Counted from the first letter of the stretch, positions 8,958-17,277 are shown. The stretch: 60,257 bases of DNA from an archaeon (GCA_024276695.1 JAJRWR010000018.1:1-60257), one strand, 5' to 3'. Program-made: numbers and translations. Notes: generated by a model not told the origin, from the letters alone.

Positions 8958-9626
8958 TTATTTTATTATTTTTTCTATTTCCAATGCACATTCTTCCATA
9001 TCTTTAAATGAATCTACAGAATACCATTTTGCATTTTTAAATTTTACTGTATTTAGTATCCCTTTTTTTGCATAATCTGGAAATATTGTTTTCTCAATAT
9101 CTCCTTTGTTTGGAAGTTCTTTTAGCACTTCTTTTTGTAGATGATAAATCCCTGCATTCATCCACGTGTCTGAAATTTCTTTTTTCTCTTTAAAATTCAT
9201 TATTTTGTCATTCTTTGTTTCTAAAATCCCATATTTTGTTCTTAGTTCAATTGCGGCGATTACATTTTTCTTTGTTACAAGTTTTTTCAAATCAATGTTT
9301 GTTATGGTATCACCATTAATTACAAAAAATGATTTATCTTTGATCATCTTTCCAGCTTTTTTAATTGCACCTCCAGTACCTAAAGGAGTCTTTTCAATAG
9401 AATATTTTATTTTAATTCCAATGTCTTTCACATGCAAATGATTTTTAATCATCTTTTGTTTGTAACCTGTACAAATAATTACTTCGTCTATTCCAAATTT
9501 TTTTAAATATCTTAATTGCCATTCAATTATCGGCATATTCTTTATTGGAACTAGGGGTTTTGGAACATAATCGGTAATCGGTCTTAATCTTTTACCTCTG
9601 CCACCAGCTAAAATAATTGCTTTCAT
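8958..9626 (-). CDS. Sugar-phosphate nucleotidyltransferase
   Basis: 222 residues of the NTP_transferase family (glucose-1-P thymidylyltransferase / mannose-1-P guanylyltransferase type). The nucleotide-binding start is IILAGGRGKRLRPIT (residues 4-18). PKPLVPIKNMPIIEWQ, FFVINGDTITNID and DTWMNAGIYHLQ follow. It makes an activated NDP-sugar for surface glycans. The length is that of the catalytic domain alone, with no left-handed beta-helix. It overlaps the upstream 87-residue gene by 4 bases. Confidence 0.85.
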   Translation of the reverse strand: MKAIILAGGRGKRLRPITDYVPKPLVPIKNMPIIEWQLRYLKKFGIDEVIICTGYKQKMIKNHLHVKDIGIKIKYSIEKTPLGTGGAIKKAGKMIKDKSFFVINGDTITNIDLKKLVTKKNVIAAIELRTKYGILETKNDKIMNFKEKKEISDTWMNAGIYHLQKEVLKELPNKGDIEKTIFPDYAKKGILNTVKFKNAKWYSVDSFKDMEECALEIEKIIK

Positions 9627-9886
9627 CTACTAGTTGTAGATTTTTCAGGTTTTATATTTTCAGAATTTACAAGATCTTCCATCTTTTTTGCAAATTCATT
9701 ATAGATCTTTTCAAGTTCTTTCAAGGGCATCTCAATGCCTAGTAATTTCATAGTTTTGTTCCACGATTCAATGTATTTTTCATCATCAAGTCCTTTTCCC
9801 AACGTCTCAGCTATGGAATGAACCCCCTCAGTTTTTCCTAAAGCGTAAATTGCAATGTCTTTATCTGTCAACATAAAATTATTCAC
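9623..9886 (-). CDS. Small helical protein coupled to the nucleotidyltransferase
   Basis: 87 residues, helical and acidic (GLDDEKYIESWNKTMKLLG). The longest reading uses a GTG at 9886, inside the end of the small Cys protein; an ATG four codons later (9874) is an alternative. Its stop overlaps the start of the nucleotidyltransferase (ATGA), so it is the middle gene of a three-gene operon. No family recognised. Confidence 0.65.
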   Translation of the reverse strand: MNNFMLTDKDIAIYALGKTEGVHSIAETLGKGLDDEKYIESWNKTMKLLGIEMPLKELEKIYNEFAKKMEDLVNSENIKPEKSTTSR

Positions 9887-10004
9887 TCTCTGTCAAGTAG
9901 TAATGTAGTTCCGTATAACATTCTACACAATATTCTTCAAAATCAGTGTGATCACAATCATATACTTTATTCACATCATTTTCACATTTTGCACAAGTTG
10001 GCAT
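9879..10004 (-). CDS. 41-residue Cys-rich protein, probable zinc site
   Basis: The frame starts MPTCAKCENDVNKVYDCDH and continues to EYCVECYTELHY: two CxxC pairs plus Cys/His between, a treble-clef or ribbon pattern. It overlaps the start of the following 87-residue gene by 8 bases, so it probably heads that operon. Confidence 0.6.
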   Translation of the reverse strand: MPTCAKCENDVNKVYDCDHTDFEEYCVECYTELHYYLTESE

Positions 10005-10014
10005 GTCTAATCGT

Positions 10015-10428
10015 TTAAGATTTTTTGATTTTAACTATGCCCAATCCGATCTGAATTAACCCTGGAATGATTAACGGAAGTGTTGCAGAAAGCAAACTTC
10101 GTCCAGATTTCTCAGCTTCCACAGTATCTGTATTTACAATTACCACTACACCGCCCAATATGATTAAAACACCTGCAATAATTATCATGATGCCTAGACC
10201 TTTTGATGATTCTTTTCTAGAAATAAAATATGCTATGATTGGTAAAATTAATGCCGGAATCCCTAATCCCATACCTCTGGTTTTATCATCAAATGGAATG
10301 AATCCATCCCCACTATCTGTGCTATATCCTACAATTACATCCATTCCGTACACTGTCAATAATGCAATTGCAATGCCTGTAATGATTAATGCAGGAGTTA
10401 AAGCCATGAACAATTTTGTTTTTATCAA
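10015..10428 (-). CDS. Four-helix membrane protein
   Basis: 137 residues with hydrophobic segments at about 7-29, 54-70, 78-100 and 113-132, joined by a short polar loop (GYSTDSGDGFIPFDDKTRG) probably outside the membrane. No family recognised. It lies 10 bp before the purK stop on the same strand and may be read through from purK. Confidence 0.7.
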   Translation of the reverse strand: MIKTKLFMALTPALIITGIAIALLTVYGMDVIVGYSTDSGDGFIPFDDKTRGMGLGIPALILPIIAYFISRKESSKGLGIMIIIAGVLIILGGVVVIVNTDTVEAEKSGRSLLSATLPLIIPGLIQIGLGIVKIKKS

Positions 10429-10437
10429 TTAATAAAT

Positions 10438-11583
10438 CTAATTATATGGTTTGACAACCATTTTGGGTTTTAGTGATTGTAGCTTCTCCAATAATTCATC
10501 AGTTGATTCATCATTTATTCCAACAATATTGACGTGTCCTAATTTACGTAAAGGTTTGGATATTTTTTTACCATACATTTTCAAAAATACTCCTGAATCC
10601 GAAATGTTCGGAGGCAAATATTCTCCTGTAAAACTTTTATCGCCCAAAATATTACACATAACTGAATTATGAATTAGTTTTGTACTTCCCAATTCTAATC
10701 CCAAAATTGCTCGCAAATGTTGTTCAAATTGAGATGTTTCACTTGATTGCAAAGTATGATGGCCTGAATTATGAACTCTTGGTGCGATTTCATTAATTAC
10801 AACATTTTCATCTTGGGTAACAAACATCTCTATTCCAAAAATCCCCGCCCCTTTTAGTACAGACATTGTCTTTTTTGCTATTTCTTCAGCTTTTTTTGCT
10901 ATGTTGTTAGACACTCTTGCGGGTGCAATAGTTTCTTTCAAAATATTTTCTTGGTGAATGTTTTCGACTATAGGATATGTTTTGATTTGGCCTTTTGTGT
11001 TTCTTGATGCAATTACTGAAACTTCCATGGTAAATGGTACAAATTTTTCTAAAAGGAGAGATTGTCCCTTAAAATAATCATATGCAGTTTGAATTTCATC
11101 CTCAGAATTAATTTTAAAATTACCCCTACCATCATATGCATCTCTACGTGCTTTTAGCATTGCAGGCATGCCGAACTTTTTTAATCCAATTCTGACATCC
11201 TCGATATTTTTTATTTCAATAAATTCGGGAACTGGGATATTGTTTTCTTGTAAAAATGATTTTTGTAAGGATTTGTCTTGAATAATTTTTAATGTTTCAG
11301 GGGAAGGATTGATTTCAGCTTTGTCTTCAACAGATTTTAAAACATCACTGTCTCCTGATTCTATTTCATAAGTAATGATATCTGATTTGTTTGCAAGTTC
11401 AATGATGGCATCTTTGTCTTTAAAATCAGCAATAATTTGGGTAGTTCCAACCTGTGCTGCAGGACAATTATCTGTAGGATCTAATACAATTATTTCGGAT
11501 ATTTCTCCAGGCATTTTCTTTGCAGCTTCGGCAATCATCATTCCTAATTGACCCCCGCCGATAATTCCAAGAATTTTTGACAT
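10438..11583 (-). CDS. purK: 5-(carboxyamino)imidazole ribonucleotide synthase
   Basis: 381 residues of the ATP-grasp PurK family. The N-terminal GIIGGGQLGMMIAEAA is typical, MLKARRDAYDGRGNF follows, and the C-terminal ATP-grasp part has FGIEMFVTQDENVVINEIAPRVHNSGH. It converts AIR plus bicarbonate and ATP to N5-CAIR. purE, the next step, is divergently transcribed 106 bp away, so the two probably share a control region. Confidence 0.95.
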   Translation of the reverse strand: MSKILGIIGGGQLGMMIAEAAKKMPGEISEIIVLDPTDNCPAAQVGTTQIIADFKDKDAIIELANKSDIITYEIESGDSDVLKSVEDKAEINPSPETLKIIQDKSLQKSFLQENNIPVPEFIEIKNIEDVRIGLKKFGMPAMLKARRDAYDGRGNFKINSEDEIQTAYDYFKGQSLLLEKFVPFTMEVSVIASRNTKGQIKTYPIVENIHQENILKETIAPARVSNNIAKKAEEIAKKTMSVLKGAGIFGIEMFVTQDENVVINEIAPRVHNSGHHTLQSSETSQFEQHLRAILGLELGSTKLIHNSVMCNILGDKSFTGEYLPPNISDSGVFLKMYGKKISKPLRKLGHVNIVGINDESTDELLEKLQSLKPKMVVKPYN

Positions 11584-11689
11584 TACAAAAGGATAATTTT
11601 TGGATTAAAAATATCTAATGTTAATTTGAATAATTTATCCGATTTTTTCTAATAGAATTGTTAATTACTCGCTAGTTTTTTCTAATATC

Positions 11690-12265
11690 ATGGCCTATTC
11701 CAAAAAACCACTGGTTGGAATCATTATGGGATCTAGTTCAGATAGTAGAATTATGCAAAGCGCAGCTGAAATTTTAGACGAGTATAAAATTAAACATGAA
11801 GATCAGATTGTATCTGCACACCGAACCCCTGAGAGGTTGGCAGAATATGCCAAACATGCTGAAAAGATGGGATTCAAAATCATCATAGCTGGTGCAGGAG
11901 GAGCTGCACATTTACCTGGAATGATAGCATCCCACACAACAATTCCTGTAATTGGCGTGCCGATACTAGTTTACAATGATAAACATCCAAAAAAATCAGA
12001 CACCGCAAAATTTTCAGCGTTTGGAGGATTGGATTCATTACTATCCATTACTGAAATGCCTTCAGGATCTCCAGTTGTTGCTGTGGGGGTAAACAAGGCA
12101 GTCAATGCGGGAATTTATGCAATGAAGATGCTTGCAAATGAATTTCCAGATTTAAAAAAGAAATTAAAACAACACAAATCCAATCAACATAATTCTGTAA
12201 TGAAGGAATCTGATCAGTTAAAAAAACAAGGCCTTTCAAAATTTGCCAAGAAAAAATTCAAGTGA
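11690..12265 (+). CDS. purE: N5-CAIR mutase
   Basis: 191 residues of the PurE family: GIIMGSSSDSRIM, the catalytic-loop VSAHRTPER and IIAGAGGAAHLPGM. It moves the carboxyl of N5-CAIR to give CAIR in purine synthesis. A basic C-terminal tail of about 30 residues (after DLKKKLKQHK, ending GLSKFAKKKFK) goes beyond the usual PurE length of about 160. It is divergent from purK and converges on ilvA with one base between the stops. Confidence 0.95.
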   Translation: MAYSKKPLVGIIMGSSSDSRIMQSAAEILDEYKIKHEDQIVSAHRTPERLAEYAKHAEKMGFKIIIAGAGGAAHLPGMIASHTTIPVIGVPILVYNDKHPKKSDTAKFSAFGGLDSLLSITEMPSGSPVVAVGVNKAVNAGIYAMKMLANEFPDLKKKLKQHKSNQHNSVMKESDQLKKQGLSKFAKKKFK

Positions 12266-12266
12266 A

Positions 12267-13475
12267 TCAAGTTAGCAAAGTAAATTGGATGTTTTTCTTT
12301 TTTAATGCATCAATTAACACTTGAGCTTGTTCTTTTCCTTGCGTTTCAAGACTCAAAGTTACTCCTGCAGAACCCGCATTTATCTCAGAACTCAGTCTAT
12401 CATGAACCACTTCTACGATATTTGCGTTAGCAAGAGTTATTTCATCAACAATTTCTTTGAATGCCCCTGGCCTATCAGGTAGTAAAATTGACAATTTGAG
12501 TAATCGACCCATGGCTGCAAGACCCTTGTCTACGATTTGACCCAATAGATACATGTCCACATTGCCACCCGCCAAAACTGCCACAACTTTTTTGCCTATG
12601 GATGGTTTTTTTGATATCAAATAAGCTAAACTTGAAGCTCCTGCGGGCTCTACTACAAATTTCATTCTTTCCATCAGTAGAAACATTGCTTTTGTAATTT
12701 CTACATCATCTACTAGAACTATTTCATCAATTAGTTCTTTAATTATTAAAAATGTTAATTGTCCTGGCACTTTAACTGAAATACCATCAGCTATAGTTCT
12801 ATTTCCTCCACTGGAAATAATTGATCCTTGTCTTACTGAATCATACATTGCTGGAAATGATTTTGATTGTACGCCAATTATTTTGATTTGTGGATTTTTT
12901 TCTTTGATGGCAATCAGCACTCCTGCAGCCAATCCTCCACCGCCTATGGGGAGATAGATTTCATCTACATCTGGTAAGTCGTCTAATATCTCAAGGCCGA
13001 TTACTCCTTGAGCGGCAATTATTTGAGGATCATCAAAAGCATGTATCATGGTAGCCCCAGTTTCTTTTGCTATTTCTTTTGCTTTTGATGATGACTCATC
13101 ATAGTTTACACCTTCCAAGATAACCGTAGCTCCATAACCTCTTGTTGCTGCCACTTTAGCAGGTGATGCATTTTTTGGCATTACAATTGTACATGGAATT
13201 TTTTCTAGGGATGATGCAAATGCAACTCCTTGTGCATGGTTACCTGCTGATGCAGCTACAACTCCTTGTTTTTTTTCTTCATTTGATAATGATTTAATTT
13301 TAAAATATGCTCCTCGAATTTTAAACGAACCTGTCTTTTGTCGAAACTCTGCTTTCAGGTAAATCTCAGAACCAGTCAATTCACTAAATGTTGGGGAATT
13401 AATTAATGGTGTTTTTTTTATTTCGTGTCCTCGTAAGGAATTTGCTGCCAATATATCGTCATATGATGGGTTCAT
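12267..13475 (-). CDS. ilvA: Threonine ammonia-lyase with ACT domain
   Basis: 402 residues. The PLP lysine is in TGSFKIRGAYFK (K52), AASAGNHAQGVAFA is the substrate-binding loop, and PIGGGGLAAGV binds the cofactor phosphate. From about 325 there is a C-terminal ACT domain (LSILLPDRPGAFKEIVDEIT). The enzyme makes 2-oxobutanoate for isoleucine synthesis. The length fits the ACT-bearing (regulated or biodegradative-like) subtype rather than the two-domain E. coli IlvA. Confidence 0.9.
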   Translation of the reverse strand: MNPSYDDILAANSLRGHEIKKTPLINSPTFSELTGSEIYLKAEFRQKTGSFKIRGAYFKIKSLSNEEKKQGVVAASAGNHAQGVAFASSLEKIPCTIVMPKNASPAKVAATRGYGATVILEGVNYDESSSKAKEIAKETGATMIHAFDDPQIIAAQGVIGLEILDDLPDVDEIYLPIGGGGLAAGVLIAIKEKNPQIKIIGVQSKSFPAMYDSVRQGSIISSGGNRTIADGISVKVPGQLTFLIIKELIDEIVLVDDVEITKAMFLLMERMKFVVEPAGASSLAYLISKKPSIGKKVVAVLAGGNVDMYLLGQIVDKGLAAMGRLLKLSILLPDRPGAFKEIVDEITLANANIVEVVHDRLSSEINAGSAGVTLSLETQGKEQAQVLIDALKKKNIQFTLLT

Positions 13476-13562
13476 TGGAAATGTTGCTAGTGATTAGGTG
13501 TATTTGACTTCTTCTATACAAAATTTGTATATTTAGTCAAATTATATGCGTAAAATTTCAGT

Positions 13563-13575
13563 AATGCTTAAATAT
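13563..13575 (+). promoter_or_regulatory. Archaeal promoter (BRE/TATA-like AATGCTTAAAT)
   Basis: AATGCTTAAAT matches the element found before four small genes in this window (AATANGCTTA). The distance from its G (13566) to the ATG at 13597 is 31 nt, as in those genes (30 nt). This puts a transcription start just before the hairpin at 13601. Confidence 0.5.
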
Positions 13576-13596
13576 TTGGATATTCCCGTTGAAAAT

Positions 13597-13686
13597 ATGT
13601 CCAGGGACCGGAACTCCCCTTTGAGACAATATCTCATTTTCCGGTTTCTTGGTTTATTGTTGAATTATTTCTTCAAGTTCAGTTAG
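13597..13686 (+). CDS. Possible 29-residue leaderless peptide
   Basis: An ATG sits exactly where a leaderless start is expected from the promoter at 13563. The frame encodes MSRDRNSPLRQYLIF followed by a hydrophobic stretch (LGLLLNYFFKFS): a basic head and a possible membrane segment. It runs antisense over the last 33 bases of the converging gene. The same DNA forms a strong hairpin, so this may be an RNA gene instead. Confidence 0.35.
   Translation: MSRDRNSPLRQYLIFRFLGLLLNYFFKFS
13601..13652 (+). other. Strong hairpin, possible small RNA
   Basis: CCAGGGACCGGAA pairs with TTCCGGTTTCTTGG (13 pairs including two G-T, one bulge). Inside the loop GAGACAATATCTC can form a second small stem. A T-rich stretch follows on the plus strand. 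On the minus strand it would lie just after the stop at 13654 and could serve as a terminator. The promoter spacing favours a plus-strand RNA. Confidence 0.4.
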
Positions 13687-14493
13687 CCGTTTTAGAATAT
13701 TTCCTTTAACCGAATCAGACATTTTTCGAGGGTCAAATACTCCTTCACGGTTACCATTTTTGATAAATTCTAGGTCTAAAGATAGCAGACACCCTTCTTC
13801 TCCTCCAACTAATTTAGGATCATCAATTAGTACAGGAGATGTTTGGTATGTTTCAACTAAAAGAGAATCAAGCTCAGAAAATAGCTTTGTCTTTTTTTCA
13901 GATAATTCTTGAAAATCAACACCTGTATCTTTTTGAATTTCAGCAAAAACTTTTTCCCTAAATTCATCATTTTCATAAAACACCTCAAACAGTTTTTGAT
14001 GATCAAAATCTTTGTAACCCATTTCTTTTAATTTATTTAAAACGATTTGATCACTATTGTCTGAAAGCTGTTCTTGTTCATTTTTTGTCAAATCTATAAT
14101 TTCGGATAGTTCTTTTTGACAATTAATTACTCGTTGATCTGGTTTGTAATACAACAGAACATGGAATTGTAATGATAAATGACCTGAAATAAGGTAACTT
14201 CCTTCCTTAATCTCGAATTTTGTAAAAATTCTTCGAACATCTTGATTGTTTGTTATTGAGACATCTTGTAATGACCATTCTTTTAAAGAATCATTTATTT
14301 TTTGAAAATAATCTGAAACTAATTTTGGATCAAATGTTTTTTGTTCAGTAATTGTAGAATCCCCCATCATGACTTTGACATCAATCATTTTCGTTAAATC
14401 AATCATTTTTGGAAGATATAGTTTTTGAATAGATTCATTTTTTTTATTTAACAGCTGAATATATTCATTAGATGATCTTGAACCTAATCTCAC
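13654..14493 (-). CDS. Hypothetical protein
   Basis: 279 residues, soluble, highly charged, helical in the second half (NKLKEMGYKDFDHQKLFEVF) with a beta-rich part around residues 90-115 (EGSYLISGHLSLQFHVLLYY). No signal peptide, Cys cluster or recognised motif. Monocistronic by spacing. Confidence 0.7.
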   Translation of the reverse strand: MRLGSRSSNEYIQLLNKKNESIQKLYLPKMIDLTKMIDVKVMMGDSTITEQKTFDPKLVSDYFQKINDSLKEWSLQDVSITNNQDVRRIFTKFEIKEGSYLISGHLSLQFHVLLYYKPDQRVINCQKELSEIIDLTKNEQEQLSDNSDQIVLNKLKEMGYKDFDHQKLFEVFYENDEFREKVFAEIQKDTGVDFQELSEKKTKLFSELDSLLVETYQTSPVLIDDPKLVGGEEGCLLSLDLEFIKNGNREGVFDPRKMSDSVKGNILKRLTELEEIIQQ

Positions 14494-14566
14494 AATAGAT
14501 GAGAAATAATTACTCGTCTTAAACCTTCATCATTAAATCTAAATAGATTAAACAGTGATTATAGTC

Positions 14567-14689
14567 ATGAGTATATCGGATATTGCTTGTGAGCATTGTG
14601 ATGAAATTATTATAGAATATTACCATGATGGCTATAAAGGAAAAAGGGGCAAATGTATCAAATGTAGCGTGGATTTTCCCCTAGATTAA
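14567..14689 (+). CDS. 40-residue zinc-ribbon protein
   Basis: The frame has ACEHCDEIIIEYYHDGYKG followed by KCIKCSVDF: two CxxC pairs 20 residues apart, a minimal zinc ribbon. It lies 10 bp before the cyclase gene on the same strand, so the two are likely co-transcribed. Confidence 0.6.
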   Translation: MSISDIACEHCDEIIIEYYHDGYKGKRGKCIKCSVDFPLD

Positions 14690-14699
14690 GGTGGGCATT

Positions 14700-15497
14700 A
14701 TGACTGAAGAAGACACTCAAAATAAACAAGAATCAGAAAAAACAGATCAAAGCATCAATGTTGTAGATATGCTGCTTAGTAAAAATCAGAATGAAACGTT
14801 AGATTCTGAAACTATGATTTTGGAAACTCGAAAACGTGTTTGGGGAGCTCTCAAAAAAGGTTATGAATACAGTGGATTAATTGATGAATCAGATGAATTT
14901 CTAAGAAAAAATGTTTTTGCAAAATTAGACATGGTTGTACTCTATGTTGATTTAGTAGGTTCTACAACGATGACATTAGAAATGCCCGCAGAAAAAATTG
15001 CAATTATTGTAAGTTCGTTTTCTCAAGAGATGGCGGCAGTTATTAGACAACATAATGGATATGTTTTAAAATTTGTAGGTGATGCAGTTATAGGATATTT
15101 TGTAGGTGATGTAATGCATGCCGCAGATAACGCTGTAAATTGTGCAAAGTCAATGATATCTGTCATTCAAAAAGGAATCAACCCCATTTTGGATCAATAT
15201 GATTATCCTGATTTAATGGTAAAAGTTGGACTTGATTTTGGTCAAAACATTGTTGTACGGTATGGTGCAGATGTGGAACACTCTCATGTAGATTTAATGG
15301 GGCCTGCAATGAATATTGCCGCAAAAATTCAAAACATGGCAAAACCAAATCAAATTTTAATTGGCAGTGATGTATATCAAAGATTACACCCAAAAACACA
15401 AAAAGAGTTCTCACAAATTGTGTGGAAAAAAGGAGAATGGAAATACCATTCTAGAATAACAGGTAAGATTTACAATGTATATGAATTAAAGGGATAA
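14700..15497 (+). CDS. Class III adenylate/guanylate cyclase-domain protein
   Basis: 265 residues from the ATG at 14700, which follows AGGTGGG; a GTG at 14691 is in frame but less likely. Metal-binding aspartates are D84 (VLYVDLVGSTT) and D128 (KFVGDAVIG). The purine-specifying pair is K124 and D198 (HVDLMGPAMN), which predicts ATP. The transition-state Asn is N205, but the Arg four residues later is Lys (NIAAKI, K209). The N-terminal 75 residues are charged and lack membrane segments, so the protein is cytosolic. It may be a slow or non-catalytic cyclase. A 40-residue zinc-ribbon gene precedes it. Confidence 0.8.
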   Translation: MTEEDTQNKQESEKTDQSINVVDMLLSKNQNETLDSETMILETRKRVWGALKKGYEYSGLIDESDEFLRKNVFAKLDMVVLYVDLVGSTTMTLEMPAEKIAIIVSSFSQEMAAVIRQHNGYVLKFVGDAVIGYFVGDVMHAADNAVNCAKSMISVIQKGINPILDQYDYPDLMVKVGLDFGQNIVVRYGADVEHSHVDLMGPAMNIAAKIQNMAKPNQILIGSDVYQRLHPKTQKEFSQIVWKKGEWKYHSRITGKIYNVYELKG

Positions 15498-15510
15498 TTC
15501 AATTTTATAA

Positions 15511-15657
15511 TTATATGGTAAATTTATCAGGACATTCTACATGTTCGTAATGATGCTCTGTGAATTTTTCTTGAACTACATAAATTACAATTTTATGTAG
15601 ATCTTGCTCCTCAATGTCTTTTTTGCATTTGAGACATGCTTTTTTTGAACTGTACAT
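15511..15657 (-). CDS. 48-residue Cys/His protein
   Basis: The frame has ACLKCKKDIEEQ near the start and HHYEHVECPDKF at the end: CxxC plus His/Cys, a plausible zinc site. It converges on the cyclase gene (13 bp between stops). Function unknown. Confidence 0.5.
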   Translation of the reverse strand: MYSSKKACLKCKKDIEEQDLHKIVIYVVQEKFTEHHYEHVECPDKFTI

Positions 15658-15701
15658 ACGTATCAGCGATCAGAAATGTGAATCTATAAGGATCTGCGAT
15701 C

Positions 15702-15716
15702 AGCTCAATTTGAGCT
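15702..15716. repeat. 15-bp palindrome and repeated GCGATCAG
   Basis: AGCTCAATTTGAGCT is a perfect inverted repeat (6-bp arms, 3-bp centre). GCGATCAG occurs at 15666-15673 and again at 15697-15704 beside it. The site lies between two divergent genes (15657 minus, 15796 plus), the place for an operator. Confidence 0.4.
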
Positions 15717-15795
15717 AAAACGCCTGAGATTTAACTAAAGAGTATATCAAATGACTAAAGCAAGCCACAAATATGGCAAATATCGGTGATAAATT

Positions 15796-16161
15796 ATGGA
15801 TAATATGGTTACAAATCACCTACGTGACCTGTATGGATTAAATTCAAACATACCTCATTTAGCGTTTCAATTCCCACGATTGCCCCCAGGCATATCAAAC
15901 CCAATGTTCAAAATCCATGAAAATCCTATGAAAGAACAATTCTTAAGGAATGCTGAAACAATTAATCAAAAATTACAGGGATTTCAGCACATGTATCAGC
16001 AGTATGCATCAGGATTACTAACTATGAACTCAACAGTAATCCCACCCGGACATCCCGCATATACGAGACAAAATTCAATAGAAACACTTCAAACAGAAAA
16101 TGATAAACTGATAAAAGAAAATTTGGAGTTAAAGAAAAAATTAGAAAAAGAATCAAAATAA
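15796..16161 (+). CDS. Hypothetical protein with C-terminal coiled coil
   Basis: 121 residues. The first 60 are Pro- and aromatic-rich (FQFPRLPPGISNPMFK), and the last 30 form a clear Leu/Lys/Glu coiled coil (LIKENLELKKKLEKESK). No family recognised. Confidence 0.7.
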   Translation: MDNMVTNHLRDLYGLNSNIPHLAFQFPRLPPGISNPMFKIHENPMKEQFLRNAETINQKLQGFQHMYQQYASGLLTMNSTVIPPGHPAYTRQNSIETLQTENDKLIKENLELKKKLEKESK

Positions 16162-16189
16162 AAATATACCTCTAAAAATTGCAACTAGT

Positions 16190-16202
16190 CAATAGGCTTA
16201 TT
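16190..16202 (+). promoter_or_regulatory. Archaeal promoter (CAATAGGCTTATT)
   Basis: Same element as before the genes at 59389 and 59914. The G at 16196 lies exactly 30 nt before the GTG at 16226, which fits a leaderless transcript and decides that start. Confidence 0.5.
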
Positions 16203-16225
16203 AATTTCAAAAAAATGATTTGATT

Positions 16226-16612
16226 GTGGTTAAAACTCCTGCAGATAAATGGAAGGATATAGTAATCAAATATAGAAAACAATGTCAAAAAATTTTAGAG
16301 ATTTCAAGCAATGTAAGATATGCAGGTATTGTAAATGCATACGGTAGAACTTTGACTGGAATGATTAAACCAAATCTCAAACCCCTTTTACAATCAGAAG
16401 ATTTCAAGAATGAATTATTCCTGATATCTACATTGATATCATTAAGAAAAAATTCAGTTGGCACTATTGGAAAGTTAGAACATGTTGTGTTACAACATCA
16501 AAAAATCACAATTTTAATTCTACAGAAAAATAATGCAACATACTATGTATCAGTAGATAGAAAAGAAAAATGCTTAGAAAAAATTATCTCTTCAATTAAA
16601 AAGATGATCTAA
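16226..16612 (+). CDS. Roadblock-like (DUF6659-type) protein
   Basis: 128 residues. The pattern VRYAGIVNAYGRTLTGMIKP, followed by a helix and two strands, resembles the roadblock-like fold of the thaumarchaeal DUF6659 family; members may bind small GTPases or act as sensors. The assignment comes from the pattern only. The GTG at 16226 is chosen because it lies 30 nt from the promoter; a TTG two codons upstream (16220) is in frame. It overlaps the converging VOC gene by 4 bases. A second member may be encoded at 57086. Confidence 0.7.
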   Translation: MVKTPADKWKDIVIKYRKQCQKILEISSNVRYAGIVNAYGRTLTGMIKPNLKPLLQSEDFKNELFLISTLISLRKNSVGTIGKLEHVVLQHQKITILILQKNNATYYVSVDRKEKCLEKIISSIKKMI

Positions 16613-17022
16613 GCTGGTGTAAATCCTTGGTATCCGCCTGTTTGTTGATCTTTATCTTCAAAGATAGGTTCGAATAATGAAATAAGATAGCCGTCAGGAT
16701 CCAAAACTATTGCATTTTTTCCTGCATCTTTTTCAACTATATCACGATGAACTGTGACGCCTTTTTCTTTTAATTCATCAACGGCAGATTGTACATCGCC
16801 AACAAGAAATCCAAGGGTAATTCCATTGTCAATAGAATCTCCAATATGTTGCGCAGTTAACGACGCCGGATGTAGACTCAATAAAGCACCAGAAGTACCC
16901 AAATCAATCCAAGATCTTCTCTGATTTCTAATTGGAAGACCTATGATTTCATGGTAAAATTGTAGAGATTTGTCAATGTCTTTTACTGCTAAAATTACAT
17001 TTCCTACTTTTTTGATGTTCAT
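16609..17022 (-). CDS. VOC-superfamily (glyoxalase/dioxygenase-like) protein
   Basis: 137 residues with the two beta-alpha-beta-beta-beta units of the vicinal-oxygen-chelate fold: VILAVKDIDKSLQFYHEIIG at the start and GKNAIVLDPDGYLISLFEP at the end. E118 in SLFEP is a typical metal ligand. Substrate unknown; the family includes methylmalonyl-CoA epimerase, glyoxalase I and dioxygenases. Monocistronic. Confidence 0.8.
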   Translation of the reverse strand: MNIKKVGNVILAVKDIDKSLQFYHEIIGLPIRNQRRSWIDLGTSGALLSLHPASLTAQHIGDSIDNGITLGFLVGDVQSAVDELKEKGVTVHRDIVEKDAGKNAIVLDPDGYLISLFEPIFEDKDQQTGGYQGFTPA

Positions 17023-17058
17023 AAGTATACTAACTAGAAGTTCTTTAAATCCATTGCG

Positions 17059-17277
17059 TCATTGGACTTCAACCATGGTTTCAGTTCTATCAACACCATT
17101 GATTTTCTGAATTTGGTTTGCCACTTCTTTAATCTCGATTAGTTCTTTGACATCAATTATAGCAACAGCATCAAATTGGCCACTAGTTGGAAATGAATCT
17201 GCAACAGATGGGATTTTTTTTAATCTTGCAGCAATCAGTTTTTTTGGAGATTTGACTAGAATTATAGCTCTTACCAT
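17059..17277 (-). CDS. Stand-alone Lrp/AsnC ligand-binding (RAM) domain
   Basis: 72 residues forming one beta-alpha-beta-beta-alpha-beta ACT-like unit (MVRAIILVKSP, FDAVAIIDVKE, GVDRTETMVEV). The DNA-binding helix-turn-helix of Lrp is absent. It overlaps the second such gene upstream by 7 bases. Stand-alone RAM proteins may be amino-acid sensors or may pair with full regulators. Confidence 0.8.
   Translation of the reverse strand: MVRAIILVKSPKKLIAARLKKIPSVADSFPTSGQFDAVAIIDVKELIEIKEVANQIQKINGVDRTETMVEVQ

Noticed and set aside
14691-14699. GTG start for the cyclase
   Set aside because: The GTG is part of the GGTGGG ribosome-binding site for the ATG at 14700.
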